This document shows, in pieces, positions 1 to 6,372 of a stretch of 6,417 nucleotides of DNA; within the stretch, counting starts at the first letter, position 1; each line of letters begins with the position of its first letter. The notes below the pieces were generated by a model, which saw only the letters and a list, made by a program, of their open reading frames with translations, made no database searches and had not been told where the DNA came from. The translations under genes were made by a program, and so were the position numbers. Location: assembly GCA_017445525.1 (NCBI GenBank), contig JAFSTZ010000097.1, positions 1-6,417 on the forward strand. The letters run 5' to 3'. Source of the DNA: Eubacterium sp. GTDB lineage: Bacteria; Bacillota; Clostridia; Lachnospirales; Lachnospiraceae.

Positions 1-269
1 GCAGAGTTCCGTACAACAAGGAGTCCGGAGCCGACGCATCCTTCGGCGACGACATAAGACCGTGGGAGTACATCCTTTACGATGACAGCAAAACACCGGT
101 CGATATGAACGACGGTACGATTAAGCTTGATTCAGATCTTCATACCGAAAACAACCAGATCATGATGTTTGCGCAGAGAGAGGATGGCAGTGAGAAAAAA
201 TCAGCCGAGATCACGGGCGGATTTGTATCGGGAGAGCTCGAAGTCGGACAGATGTGGTTGAATAAATGA
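1..269 (+). CDS. 3' end of an unrecognised protein (partial)
   Basis: An open frame enters from the left edge (first full codon at position 3) and ends at TGA 267-269, leaving 88 C-terminal residues. The fragment is acidic and hydrophilic, with no membrane segment and no Cys. It begins RVPYNKESGADASF and ends ELEVGQMWLNK. Codon use matches the neighbouring genes (GAT/GAC, AAG, ATC/ATA), which supports real coding. The alternating polar/hydrophobic pattern towards the end could be beta-strand, but I recognise no family and assign no function. The T-run at 270-276 directly after the stop has no convincing GC stem in front of it, so where its transcript ends is unclear. The missing 5' part would be needed for naming. 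Confidence 0.75.
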   Translation, partial: RVPYNKESGADASFGDDIRPWEYILYDDSKTPVDMNDGTIKLDSDLHTENNQIMMFAQREDGSEKKSAEITGGFVSGELEVGQMWLNK

Positions 270-340
270 TTTTTTTGTGCGGAAAAGAGAAATTGTTGAT
301 GAAAAGTCGAGTTGAGCGTCTGAGAAAGAAATATTCATAT

Positions 341-369
341 TTGACAAAATCACATTTTTCTGATAACAT
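341..369 (+). promoter_or_regulatory. sigma-A type promoter, extended -10, for the secreted Ig-like gene
   Basis: A perfect -35 box TTGACA lies at 341-346. After a 17-base spacer comes the -10 hexamer TAACAT at 364-369 (4 of 6 matches to TATAAT), preceded by TG at 361-362 in the extended -10 position. The surroundings are AT-rich. The predicted start of transcription, about 375-378, gives a leader of roughly 25 bases that includes the ribosome binding site GGAGGG (390-395), six bases before the ATG at 402. Spacing and both boxes are seen directly; activity is inferred. Confidence 0.72.
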
Positions 370-401
370 TTATCTATCATTTATTATCTGGAGGGCATAT
401 C

Positions 402-1268
402 ATGAACAAAAGACAGAAGTTTATGGGTGTGGTTCTTTCATTTGCTCTTTTTGTAGGGCTTATGGGAGGTATCGGAAGCGTTTCCGAGGCAGCAGGCAGC
501 AGGTATACGCTGCTTAAGGGCGAGAAGATAGTGATAACGATCTTCGGAACCAATATCAGAAGCGTATCCTCATCAAAGAAGTCCGTTATTGCAGTTAAGA
601 AGAGCGGAGCCAACAAGGCGACAGTTACAGCCAAGAAGGCTGGAAAGGCCAAGGTTACAGTACGTGGTGTAAACGGAGGAAGCAAAACATACAGTTTTAA
701 TGTAAAGAATCCAAAGTATTCCTGGAAGGTAGTAGGCGTATACGCAGAGAATAACTCCTACAAGATCACATATGAGATCATCAATAAGTCCGGAGTATAT
801 CTCTCATCAGGAAAGTTCAAGTATCATCTGTTTGATGCGAGCGGAGTAGAGGTCAAGTCGGATGTATTCAATGTTTACAGGATGATCGCCGGCGCAAAGT
901 GCTACTATACGGTAAGTCACTATCTGACAGATGGGCAGACGATCGGAAATGCCACTCTGACCAACGATGAGTATTCACATGACTTCAAGTATAAATATAA
1001 CAATGTTTCCAAGAAGATGAAGGTCAACAAGGTTGAAAAGCTTGATAGCAATATCAACTTCACGATCAAGAATCCTACCAAGGAGAGTGTTGACGGTGTA
1101 GTAGATGTTGTATTCTATGATGCTGCAGGTCAGATCGTAGGTACATCACAGAGTTCCATGTACATGACATCAAACAGTGTAACTACCAAGACAGTATATG
1201 CTCCGACACGCGAGTGGGCTGATTATAAATATTCCATCAGAGCAGTCTATGGAAAGTATATCGGCTGA
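402..1268 (+). CDS. secreted Ig-like (Big_2-type) protein, function unknown
   Basis: A 288-residue exported protein. The start ATG follows GGAGGG with a 6-base gap. Residues 1-30 look like a Sec signal peptide: basic MNKRQK, a hydrophobic core at about 8-25, and a probable signal peptidase I cut after SEA (residues 28-30). There is no lipobox Cys, no LPXTG motif and no C-terminal membrane helix, so it is probably released or held non-covalently at the wall. Residues about 34-101 resemble a bacterial Ig-like group 2 (Big_2) domain: a leading L-x-x-G, then S-V-I-A-V, then a K-A-G-K-A-K-V-T-V strand pair and an NGG turn. After it come two segments, about 105-198 and 206-288, with a similar layout (V-x-x-V, then I-x-x-x-I-x-N, then F/Y-D-A-x-G), suggesting duplicated beta-sandwich modules. 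The protein is rich in Lys and Ser/Thr. It has its own promoter and terminator, so it is probably monocistronic. Big_2 domains are often adhesive or structural, but no ligand can be named from sequence. Confidence 0.85.
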   Translation: MNKRQKFMGVVLSFALFVGLMGGIGSVSEAAGSRYTLLKGEKIVITIFGTNIRSVSSSKKSVIAVKKSGANKATVTAKKAGKAKVTVRGVNGGSKTYSFNVKNPKYSWKVVGVYAENNSYKITYEIINKSGVYLSSGKFKYHLFDASGVEVKSDVFNVYRMIAGAKCYYTVSHYLTDGQTIGNATLTNDEYSHDFKYKYNNVSKKMKVNKVEKLDSNINFTIKNPTKESVDGVVDVVFYDAAGQIVGTSQSSMYMTSNSVTTKTVYAPTREWADYKYSIRAVYGKYIG

Positions 1269-1292
1269 TAAATACAGGTTTTGTTGGTTGAC

Positions 1293-1324
1293 GGCACCCG
1301 GCTTTTTGCGGTCGGGTGCCTTTT
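1293..1324 (+). terminator. rho-independent terminator after the Ig-like gene
   Basis: GGCACCCG (1293-1300) pairs perfectly with CGGGTGCC (1313-1320). A further G-T and C-G pair can close inside (1301/1312 and 1302/1311), leaving an 8-base loop. TTTT follows at 1321-1324. It lies 24 bases after the TGA of the secreted Ig-like gene and only 15 bases before the ATG of the next gene, so it separates the two units. The T-tract is short, so some readthrough is plausible. Confidence 0.87.
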
Positions 1325-1329
1325 AAAAC

Positions 1330-1336
1330 GGAGGGG
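1330..1336 (+). promoter_or_regulatory. ribosome binding site that fixes the start of the CdaR/PucR-type gene
   Basis: GGAGGGG lies just upstream of ATG 1340, with five bases between GGAGG (1330-1334) and the start. The frame is open further upstream to a GTG at 1316, but that codon lies inside the 3' arm of the terminator stem and has no Shine-Dalgarno sequence. ATG 1340 is therefore preferred. Confidence 0.8.
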
Positions 1337-1339
1337 CGT

Positions 1340-2422
1340 ATGATATCAAATCAGATGATACAAAACACTATAGATGAAGTGAGCAAGATCTCCGGGATGG
1401 ATTTTTTTGTCCTGGACAATGAGGCAAATGTCCTCGCGGGTACGGAGGGGTCGTGTGATGAATACCTGCCTGCAGCCCGGGCATTTATAGAGGGAGAGGA
1501 TGATAAAGGCATCATACTCAGGTGCTGGTTTTATAAGATTTATGAGGAAAGAGAGCCTGAGTTCATCCTGATAGTGAAGGGCGATACCAGGGACAACGAG
1601 ATGGTTGGTCGTATGCTCGTTTTCCAGATTGAGAGTCTGTTGATGGCATATAAGGACAGGTATGACAAAGATGATTTTATAAAAAATCTCCTTCTCGACA
1701 ACCTGCTCTTTGTAGATATCATGAACCGTGCCCAGAAGCTCCATATAACGATGAGAAAAGATCGCGTAGTGATCATGGTTGAGACCGAGCACGAGAAGGA
1801 TAACAATATCCTTGAGACGGTAAAAGGTCTTTTTATGAATGGGCGTGATGTTATAACAGCCGTGGATGAAAAGGATGTTATCATAGTGCATGAAACCGAT
1901 CCGGATGAGACCTATGATGATATAGACAGGCTGGCGTGGACGCTGGTCGACATGCTTGGATCAGAGGCTATGACGGGAGCCAGAGTTGCTTACGGAACCG
2001 TGATACACGATCTGAAGGAGGTGTCGAGATCTTACAAGGAAGCCAAGATGGCACTTGATGTCGGCAAGATCTTTTATACTGAGCGCCTGGTAAATGCATA
2101 TAGCAAGCTGGGTATCGGCAGACTTATATATCAGCTGCCGCTTCCTCTGTGCAAGATGTTTATCAGTGAGATATTCGGTGAGGAGGGACCGATCCAGTTT
2201 GATGAGGAAACACTGGGAACGGTTGACAAGTTTTTTGAAAACAATCTGAATGTATCCAAGACTTCGAGAGAGCTTTATATCCATCGAAATACGCTGGTGT
2301 ATCGACTTGACAGACTGGTGGAGCGGACCGGACTGGACATACAGACCTTTGACGGTGCCATCACATTTCAGATAGCGTTGATGGTTATGAAGTATATGAG
2401 TTACCTGGAGTCATCCATATAA
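1340..2422 (+). CDS. CdaR/PucR-family transcriptional regulator
   Basis: A 360-residue cytoplasmic regulator. Residues 293-346 are the diagnostic C-terminal helix-turn-helix of the PucR/CdaR family (HTH_30 type): T-V-D-K-F-F-E-N-N-L-N, a K-T-S-R-E-L helix, then HRNTLVYRLDRL and a T-G-L-D-I-Q-T-F-D motif. Residues about 135-255 fit the central GGDEF-like module of this family, ending in AYGTVIHDL, S-Y-K-E-A-K-M-A-L-D and YSKLG. Residues 1-90 form a small N-terminal sensor with FFVLDNEANVLAG, PAS/GAF-like in style. It is followed by a long helix at about 90-125 likely to dimerise or transmit the signal. Known relatives respond to sugar diacids, purine catabolites or amino acids; the ligand here cannot be read. 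It starts 15 bases after a terminator, with no clear promoter of its own, and its TAA (2420-2422) abuts an in-frame ATG of the protease ORF, so it probably leads an operon with the protease and kinase genes. It may regulate that operon. Confidence 0.87.
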   Translation: MISNQMIQNTIDEVSKISGMDFFVLDNEANVLAGTEGSCDEYLPAARAFIEGEDDKGIILRCWFYKIYEEREPEFILIVKGDTRDNEMVGRMLVFQIESLLMAYKDRYDKDDFIKNLLLDNLLFVDIMNRAQKLHITMRKDRVVIMVETEHEKDNNILETVKGLFMNGRDVITAVDEKDVIIVHETDPDETYDDIDRLAWTLVDMLGSEAMTGARVAYGTVIHDLKEVSRSYKEAKMALDVGKIFYTERLVNAYSKLGIGRLIYQLPLPLCKMFISEIFGEEGPIQFDEETLGTVDKFFENNLNVSKTSRELYIHRNTLVYRLDRLVERTGLDIQTFDGAITFQIALMVMKYMSYLESSI

Positions 2423-2426
2423 ATGC

Positions 2427-2432
2427 GGAGGA
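2427..2432 (+). promoter_or_regulatory. ribosome binding site favouring a GTG start for the S41 protease
   Basis: GGAGGA at 2427-2432 is ideally placed for GTG 2438 (five to six bases). It lies inside the first codons of the alternative ATG start at 2423, which has only a weak GGAG (2407-2410) twelve bases upstream. All other genes here have GGAGG at 5-6 bases, so GTG 2438 is the better-supported start. Confidence 0.62.
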
Positions 2433-2437
2433 AGAAA

Positions 2438-3730
2438 GTGAACGAGAACGATACGGACAACGAGCCGGAAGAGCAGGTACGTAAAAATCAGGATATCAAA
2501 CCATGGAGACTTTATATCACCGGGATCATCACCGGGATATTGCTGGCAACCATAGCTGTATTTGTCGGTGATATATTGAATCTGCATCCTTTTTCGAGGA
2601 CGTCTGCTGCTGATTCGATCTATGATCTGACGAAGACGTTGGAGATGTATATCGACAGATATTATTGGAAGGCAGACACATCCGATGAGGAGTTCGTCAA
2701 TATGGCGGGAAAGGGAATGGTCAGCGCCCTCGGAGATCCTTTTTCTCTGTATATGACCAGGGAAGAGCTTATGAGGTCCCGTGAGAAAAACAGCGGTGAC
2801 TACATCGGGATAGGAGCATCTATCGCTGAGAATACCCAGTCGCACAGAAAATATGTTACCAGGATAGAGAGCGGATGGCCCGCTGATAAGGCCGGACTGA
2901 AGGTTGGTGACGAGATCATCGCTCTGGACGGCGAGGATGTCGCAAAGATGTCTGTGGATGATATGGTAGTCATCATCCGGGGAGACAATAAAACTACCGA
3001 GCATGTGCTGACCATCATCCGCAGAGATACGATGCCAGCCGAGGTCTCATCCGGGTCTGCTGCGGACGAGGAAGAGGGCGTAAAGATGGATATCACCGTG
3101 GTTACAGAGTCCATAGTGAATACATCCATAACATCAAAAATGCTCGAAAACAAGATAGGATATATAAAGATATCAACCTTTGATCGTGAAACTCCGAAAC
3201 AGTTTACATCTGCTATATCAGAACTTACAAAATCCGGTGCGAAAGCATTTATCATGGATGTTCGTAACAACGGCGGAGGTGTGCTGACGGCAGTTGTATC
3301 CATGCTCAACAGACTTTTGCCCGAGGGAACCATACTGACCGAGACCAGGAAGGGAGAGAAGGATGTTATCTACAGATCGGATAGCAAAGAGAGTCTGGAC
3401 ATGCCTATGGTTGTTTTGATAAATGCGGGCTCCGCGAGTGCTTCGGAAGTTTTTGCGGGAGTGCTTCAGGATCGTGATAAGGCTGAGCTTGTGGGAGAGA
3501 CAAGCTATGGCAAGGGTATAGTTCAGTCTATCTTTCCGCTCTCCGACGATCAAGGCGGGATCAGGCTGACCACCGGCGAGTATCTCTTGCCAACCGGAAG
3601 ATGTATACATGGGGTAGGACTGACTCCGGACAGGGAAGTGGCTTTCTCGGGAACGGAGGAGGATCTTGCTACCGACAGGGATGAGCAGATGCGTGCCGCT
3701 ATCGATCTGCTTGCCGGTAAATGGGGGTAG
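2438..3730 (+). CDS. membrane-anchored S41 C-terminal processing protease (PDZ domain)
   Basis: A CtpA/CtpB/Prc-like serine endopeptidase, 430 residues from GTG 2438 (435 from ATG 2423). Numbering from GTG: an acidic cytoplasmic tail of about 22 residues; one membrane helix at about 23-44, placing the enzyme outside the membrane; a helical N-terminal segment containing A-L-G-D-P-F-S-L-Y; a PDZ domain at about 120-196 with YIGIGASI and A-G-L-K-V-G-D-E-I; then the S41 catalytic domain at about 240-415. Catalytic residues are intact: nucleophile Ser334 in GSASASE, general base Lys359 in YGKGIVQ, and Gln363. DVRNNGGG (about 274-281) is the usual core motif. Length is typical. An acidic, Ser/Ala-rich insert at about 197-216 separates PDZ from the core. 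S41 proteases trim or degrade envelope proteins from the C-terminus, and Bacillus CtpB cleaves a signalling regulator in sporulation; the substrate here is unknown. It sits between the regulator and kinase genes with almost no spacing, so it is probably cotranscribed. Confidence 0.92.
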   Translation: MNENDTDNEPEEQVRKNQDIKPWRLYITGIITGILLATIAVFVGDILNLHPFSRTSAADSIYDLTKTLEMYIDRYYWKADTSDEEFVNMAGKGMVSALGDPFSLYMTREELMRSREKNSGDYIGIGASIAENTQSHRKYVTRIESGWPADKAGLKVGDEIIALDGEDVAKMSVDDMVVIIRGDNKTTEHVLTIIRRDTMPAEVSSGSAADEEEGVKMDITVVTESIVNTSITSKMLENKIGYIKISTFDRETPKQFTSAISELTKSGAKAFIMDVRNNGGGVLTAVVSMLNRLLPEGTILTETRKGEKDVIYRSDSKESLDMPMVVLINAGSASASEVFAGVLQDRDKAELVGETSYGKGIVQSIFPLSDDQGGIRLTTGEYLLPTGRCIHGVGLTPDREVAFSGTEEDLATDRDEQMRAAIDLLAGKWG

Positions 3731-3745
3731 AATGCTTACAGCATT
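3731..3745 (+). other. small inverted repeat before the kinase ribosome binding site
   Basis: AATGC (3731-3735) and GCATT (3741-3745) are perfect inverse complements around the loop TTACA. They begin right after the protease TAG and end just before GGAGGA (3746-3751), which is six bases from the kinase ATG 3758. The stem is short, AT-rich and has no T-tract, so it is not a terminator. It could slightly affect initiation at the kinase gene or be chance. Confidence 0.3.
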
Positions 3746-3757
3746 GGAGGAGATAGC

Positions 3758-6133
3758 ATGGTCGAACAGGCGATTAATATATTTGTAATAATAGTTGAAG
3801 TGATCGGTTTGATCATCTGTATGTTCCGGTATGTGGATAAGCCAAGACGGTCATGGATTTATGTGACTGTGTTTCTTCTCGGCAATCTTCTGAGCGATTA
3901 TTACTGGTGCGCTTACTGTCTGTTGATGGGAGAGGATCCGGATGTTTCTTCTTTTCTTGCTTATCTCGGAGTCAATATAAGCTTTATCCCCATAGTTTTG
4001 TTGTTGCTTCATATGAGGAGTGAAGGTGAGAAACGCTTTTTTTCACCGCTGGCACTTCTCCCGGTTCCGCTGACTGTCTGGCAGTTTACGATCTATATCC
4101 AATTCGGTGGTTTTTTTAATAATATCTGGCAGTGTTTCTTTACTACTGTTATAGCAGTTCTTTCATTAAACAGTATCATTTATCACGTTAAAAATAAAAA
4201 GAACGGGGCACACAAGCCGTATGTGGCTTATGTGATGCTTATGTTTGTATTCTTTGAATATGCGATGTGGACAAGCACTTGTTATGACTGGCCGAGTGAG
4301 TTGCTTGATCCGTATTACTATTGTTATGTACTCAGTTATTCTGCGATGATCCTTCTTCCGGTCGCGTTGGTCAGGACATACGATGAAAAGTTTTTCCGGG
4401 AAAAAACAACTTCATCCAAGAATCTTGGTAAGATCTTTAAGCCGGTTTATATCATACTGGTCACTTTTTGCTGTGTCGGCGGATATATGTTTTCCGTCTG
4501 GGTAAAGGGTGTGATAAATGATTCCGTGTTCAGCGATGATCTCATGTCATCCTACAGGATCATTTATATGGTATTGTTCAATACGGCTACGATCCTGGTG
4601 ATAGTAACGATCGCCATCGTCGTTATAGTATATCTTATGAAAAAAGCGTCCGAAAGTGATATTTTTCGTGAAGAAAAGCAGGTGGCCGAGCAGTCGAATG
4701 CTGCAAAGAGTGAGTTCCTTGCGAGTATGTCCCATGAGATACGTACACCTATAAATGCTGTTTTGGGTATGAATGAGATGATCCTGAGGCAGAGTCTGAA
4801 GGCCAGAGACAGATTGCCGGATGATCCCGAGGCAGTCCGTGACATTTTTATGGAAATATCAAACTATGCAGGCAATATCGACAGCGCCGGAAACAATCTT
4901 CTTTCTATCATCAATGATATCCTGGATTTTTCAAAAATAGAAGCCGGCAAGATGGAGATAGTAAATGCTGAGTATAGGTTGAGTGAGGTTTTGAATGATG
5001 TCAGCAACATGATATTTTTCCGGGCAAAGAATAAAGGTCTTTCGTTTGTTGCCGAAGTGGACGAGTCAACTCCGGAGATGCTGCTCGGAGACGGCGTGCA
5101 CGTGCGACAGGTCATAACCAATGTCCTTAACAATGCCGTAAAGTATACTGATGAGGGAACCGTGGAGCTCAGGGTACACGGAGAGAAAAAGCTTGATAAG
5201 ATGAGCGGATACTGGGTCGATCTGATCGTGGAGGTAAAGGATACGGGTATAGGCATCCGCAAGGAGGATATAGATAAGCTGTTTTCCAAGTTTGAACGCG
5301 TAGATCTCGAACACAACAAAACAGTGGAAGGAACCGGACTTGGTCTTGCCATCACCAGAAATCTCCTGGAGATGATGGGAGGAGAGATAAGCGTAGATAG
5401 TGTGTATGGTCAGGGATCGACTTTCACGTTGCATATACCTCAGCAGGTTGTTTCAGATGAAAAAGTCGGGAACTTCCATGAGAAGTTTGAACAGAGGATG
5501 ATGGAAACAAAGGCGTATGAGGGCAGCTTTACCGCAAATACCGCGAGGGTTTTGGTAGTTGACGATACCGAGATGAATCTTACTGTATTTATGAGTCTTT
5601 TGCGTGAAACCGGGATACAGATAGATACTGCGAACAGCGGTGTGGAGGGAGTGAGGCTTGCGGCTGAAAACCGGTATGATGTGATATATCTGGATCAGAG
5701 GATGCCGCAGATGGATGGCTCCGAGGCTCTCAGACGTATCCGCGAGAACACATCCGGACCGAATCAGGATACACCTGTGATCTGTCTCACTGCAGATGCC
5801 ATAGTCGGCGCGAGAGAAAGATATATCGCGGAGGGATTCACTGATTATCTGACAAAGCCTATCGACAGTAAAGAGCTTGAAAGGATGCTCATCAATTATA
5901 TCCCGAATGAGAAGATCTCGTATGAAAAAACGGAGACTGTTTCGAAAAGCGCAACAGGATCTGAGGTTGTATCCTTCGGTGCCGCAGAGAATATAAATAC
6001 AGTGAAGCCGTCACAGGATAAATACGCCGCATTGAGAAAAGTCGGCGTGAATCCCGATGAAGGGCTGGAGCTTTTGGGTGGTGACGATGAGCTTTATCGT
6101 GAGATACTACAGTCGTTTTGGATGATGAGATAA
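3758..6133 (+). CDS. polytopic hybrid sensor histidine kinase (HisKA-HATPase-REC), HPt cut off by frameshift
   Basis: This frame is 791 residues long, starting at an ATG with GGAGGA six bases upstream. Residues 1-294 carry about nine hydrophobic segments (near 7-24, 33-51, 65-86, 95-115, 118-142, 154-172, 186-206, 229-250, 266-294), so sensing is by a multi-helix membrane domain with short loops. A short linker leads to HisKA with phospho-acceptor His326 in SMSHEIRTPINAVLG and the second helix in NDILDFSKIEAGK. The ATPase has its N box (Asn455, Asn459), G1 DTGIGI (495-500), F box LFSKFE and G2 EGTGLGL (524-530). The receiver (about 597-715) has Asp602/603, phospho-acceptor Asp646, Thr678 and Lys700, all intact. 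A linker of about 40 residues leads into the first part of an HPt domain (about 755-787, GVNPDEGLELLGGDDELY). The frame then runs W-M-M-R-stop; the remaining HPt is in another frame up to 6372. Phosphate would pass His to Asp to HPt His to a separate response regulator not in this window. The ligand is unknown. Confidence 0.93.
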   Translation: MVEQAINIFVIIVEVIGLIICMFRYVDKPRRSWIYVTVFLLGNLLSDYYWCAYCLLMGEDPDVSSFLAYLGVNISFIPIVLLLLHMRSEGEKRFFSPLALLPVPLTVWQFTIYIQFGGFFNNIWQCFFTTVIAVLSLNSIIYHVKNKKNGAHKPYVAYVMLMFVFFEYAMWTSTCYDWPSELLDPYYYCYVLSYSAMILLPVALVRTYDEKFFREKTTSSKNLGKIFKPVYIILVTFCCVGGYMFSVWVKGVINDSVFSDDLMSSYRIIYMVLFNTATILVIVTIAIVVIVYLMKKASESDIFREEKQVAEQSNAAKSEFLASMSHEIRTPINAVLGMNEMILRQSLKARDRLPDDPEAVRDIFMEISNYAGNIDSAGNNLLSIINDILDFSKIEAGKMEIVNAEYRLSEVLNDVSNMIFFRAKNKGLSFVAEVDESTPEMLLGDGVHVRQVITNVLNNAVKYTDEGTVELRVHGEKKLDKMSGYWVDLIVEVKDTGIGIRKEDIDKLFSKFERVDLEHNKTVEGTGLGLAITRNLLEMMGGEISVDSVYGQGSTFTLHIPQQVVSDEKVGNFHEKFEQRMMETKAYEGSFTANTARVLVVDDTEMNLTVFMSLLRETGIQIDTANSGVEGVRLAAENRYDVIYLDQRMPQMDGSEALRRIRENTSGPNQDTPVICLTADAIVGARERYIAEGFTDYLTKPIDSKELERMLINYIPNEKISYEKTETVSKSATGSEVVSFGAAENINTVKPSQDKYAALRKVGVNPDEGLELLGGDDELYREILQSFWMMR
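6116..6119 (+). other. probable one-base deletion (frameshift) in a T-run within the kinase gene
   Basis: TTTT at 6116-6119 is where HPt similarity leaves the kinase frame. With a fifth T the reading becomes S-F-L-D-D-E-I-N and runs without a stop to TGA 6370-6372, giving 871 residues in total. Without it the frame ends at TAA 6131-6133. Protein similarity on both sides is continuous, which points to a lost base. A sequencing or assembly error in a homopolymer and a real mutation are both possible. For programmed -1 slippage, the P-site TTT would have to re-pair on GTT, a poor fit. Confidence 0.8.
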
Positions 6134-6372
6134 ATAAGTCCGGAGATCAACAGAAACTCTTTATGGCAAGAGATTGGAAGAATTATGAGATCCTTGTTCA
6201 CGCGCTCAAGAATACTGCAAAAATGATAGGGGCAGCGGAACTGTCGGATATGGCGTTTACGCTTGAGCAGGCAGCGGTGACTGAGGATACTGAAAAGATA
6301 AACAGCCTCCACGACTCCATGATGTATTCATACAGCAAAGTCGCGGAAGCTATCAAGGTTACACTGGCTTGA
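6118..6372 (+). CDS. C-terminal part of the kinase HPt domain, out of frame
   Basis: 84 residues continuing the HPt domain begun in the kinase frame. The phospho-acceptor His is in ILVHALKNTAKMIGA (His codon 6199-6201; His815 of the repaired protein). It is followed by the expected helix ELSDMAFTLEQAA, a short acidic turn and a final helix containing MMYSYSKVAEAI. The TTG at 6118 has no ribosome binding site, nor does the ATG at 6163, so independent translation is unlikely. It is best read as the detached end of the histidine kinase gene, to be joined as 3758-6372 with one base restored near 6119. If the shift is real, the kinase lacks its HPt His and the relay from this protein would stop at the receiver, unless another HPt protein substitutes. 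Confidence 0.75.
   Translation: MDDEINKSGDQQKLFMARDWKNYEILVHALKNTAKMIGAAELSDMAFTLEQAAVTEDTEKINSLHDSMMYSYSKVAEAIKVTLA

Noticed and set aside
270..276. Run of seven Ts after the first gene as a possible terminator
   Set aside because: I found no stable GC-rich stem directly before it; the nearby GAGCTC palindrome (234-239) is too short and too far upstream.
266..517. Open frame of 83 codons overlapping the start of the secreted-protein gene
   Set aside because: No ribosome binding site at its start, it crosses the promoter, and it overlaps the signal peptide region of a well-supported gene in another frame.
1316..1339. Eight-residue N-terminal extension of the regulator from GTG 1316
   Set aside because: The codon lies in the terminator stem and has no Shine-Dalgarno, while ATG 1340 has GGAGGGG at good spacing.
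1346..1891. Long minus-strand open frames opposite the regulator, protease and kinase genes
   Set aside because: They lie opposite genes with clear domain motifs, lack recognisable domains, and look like antisense shadows of the real codons.
6110..6121. Programmed -1 ribosomal frameshift producing the full HPt kinase
   Set aside because: The site is TCG-TTT-TGG, not a standard X-XXY-YYZ heptamer; slipping back puts the Phe tRNA on GTT, and I see no obvious downstream stem. A lost T is simpler.
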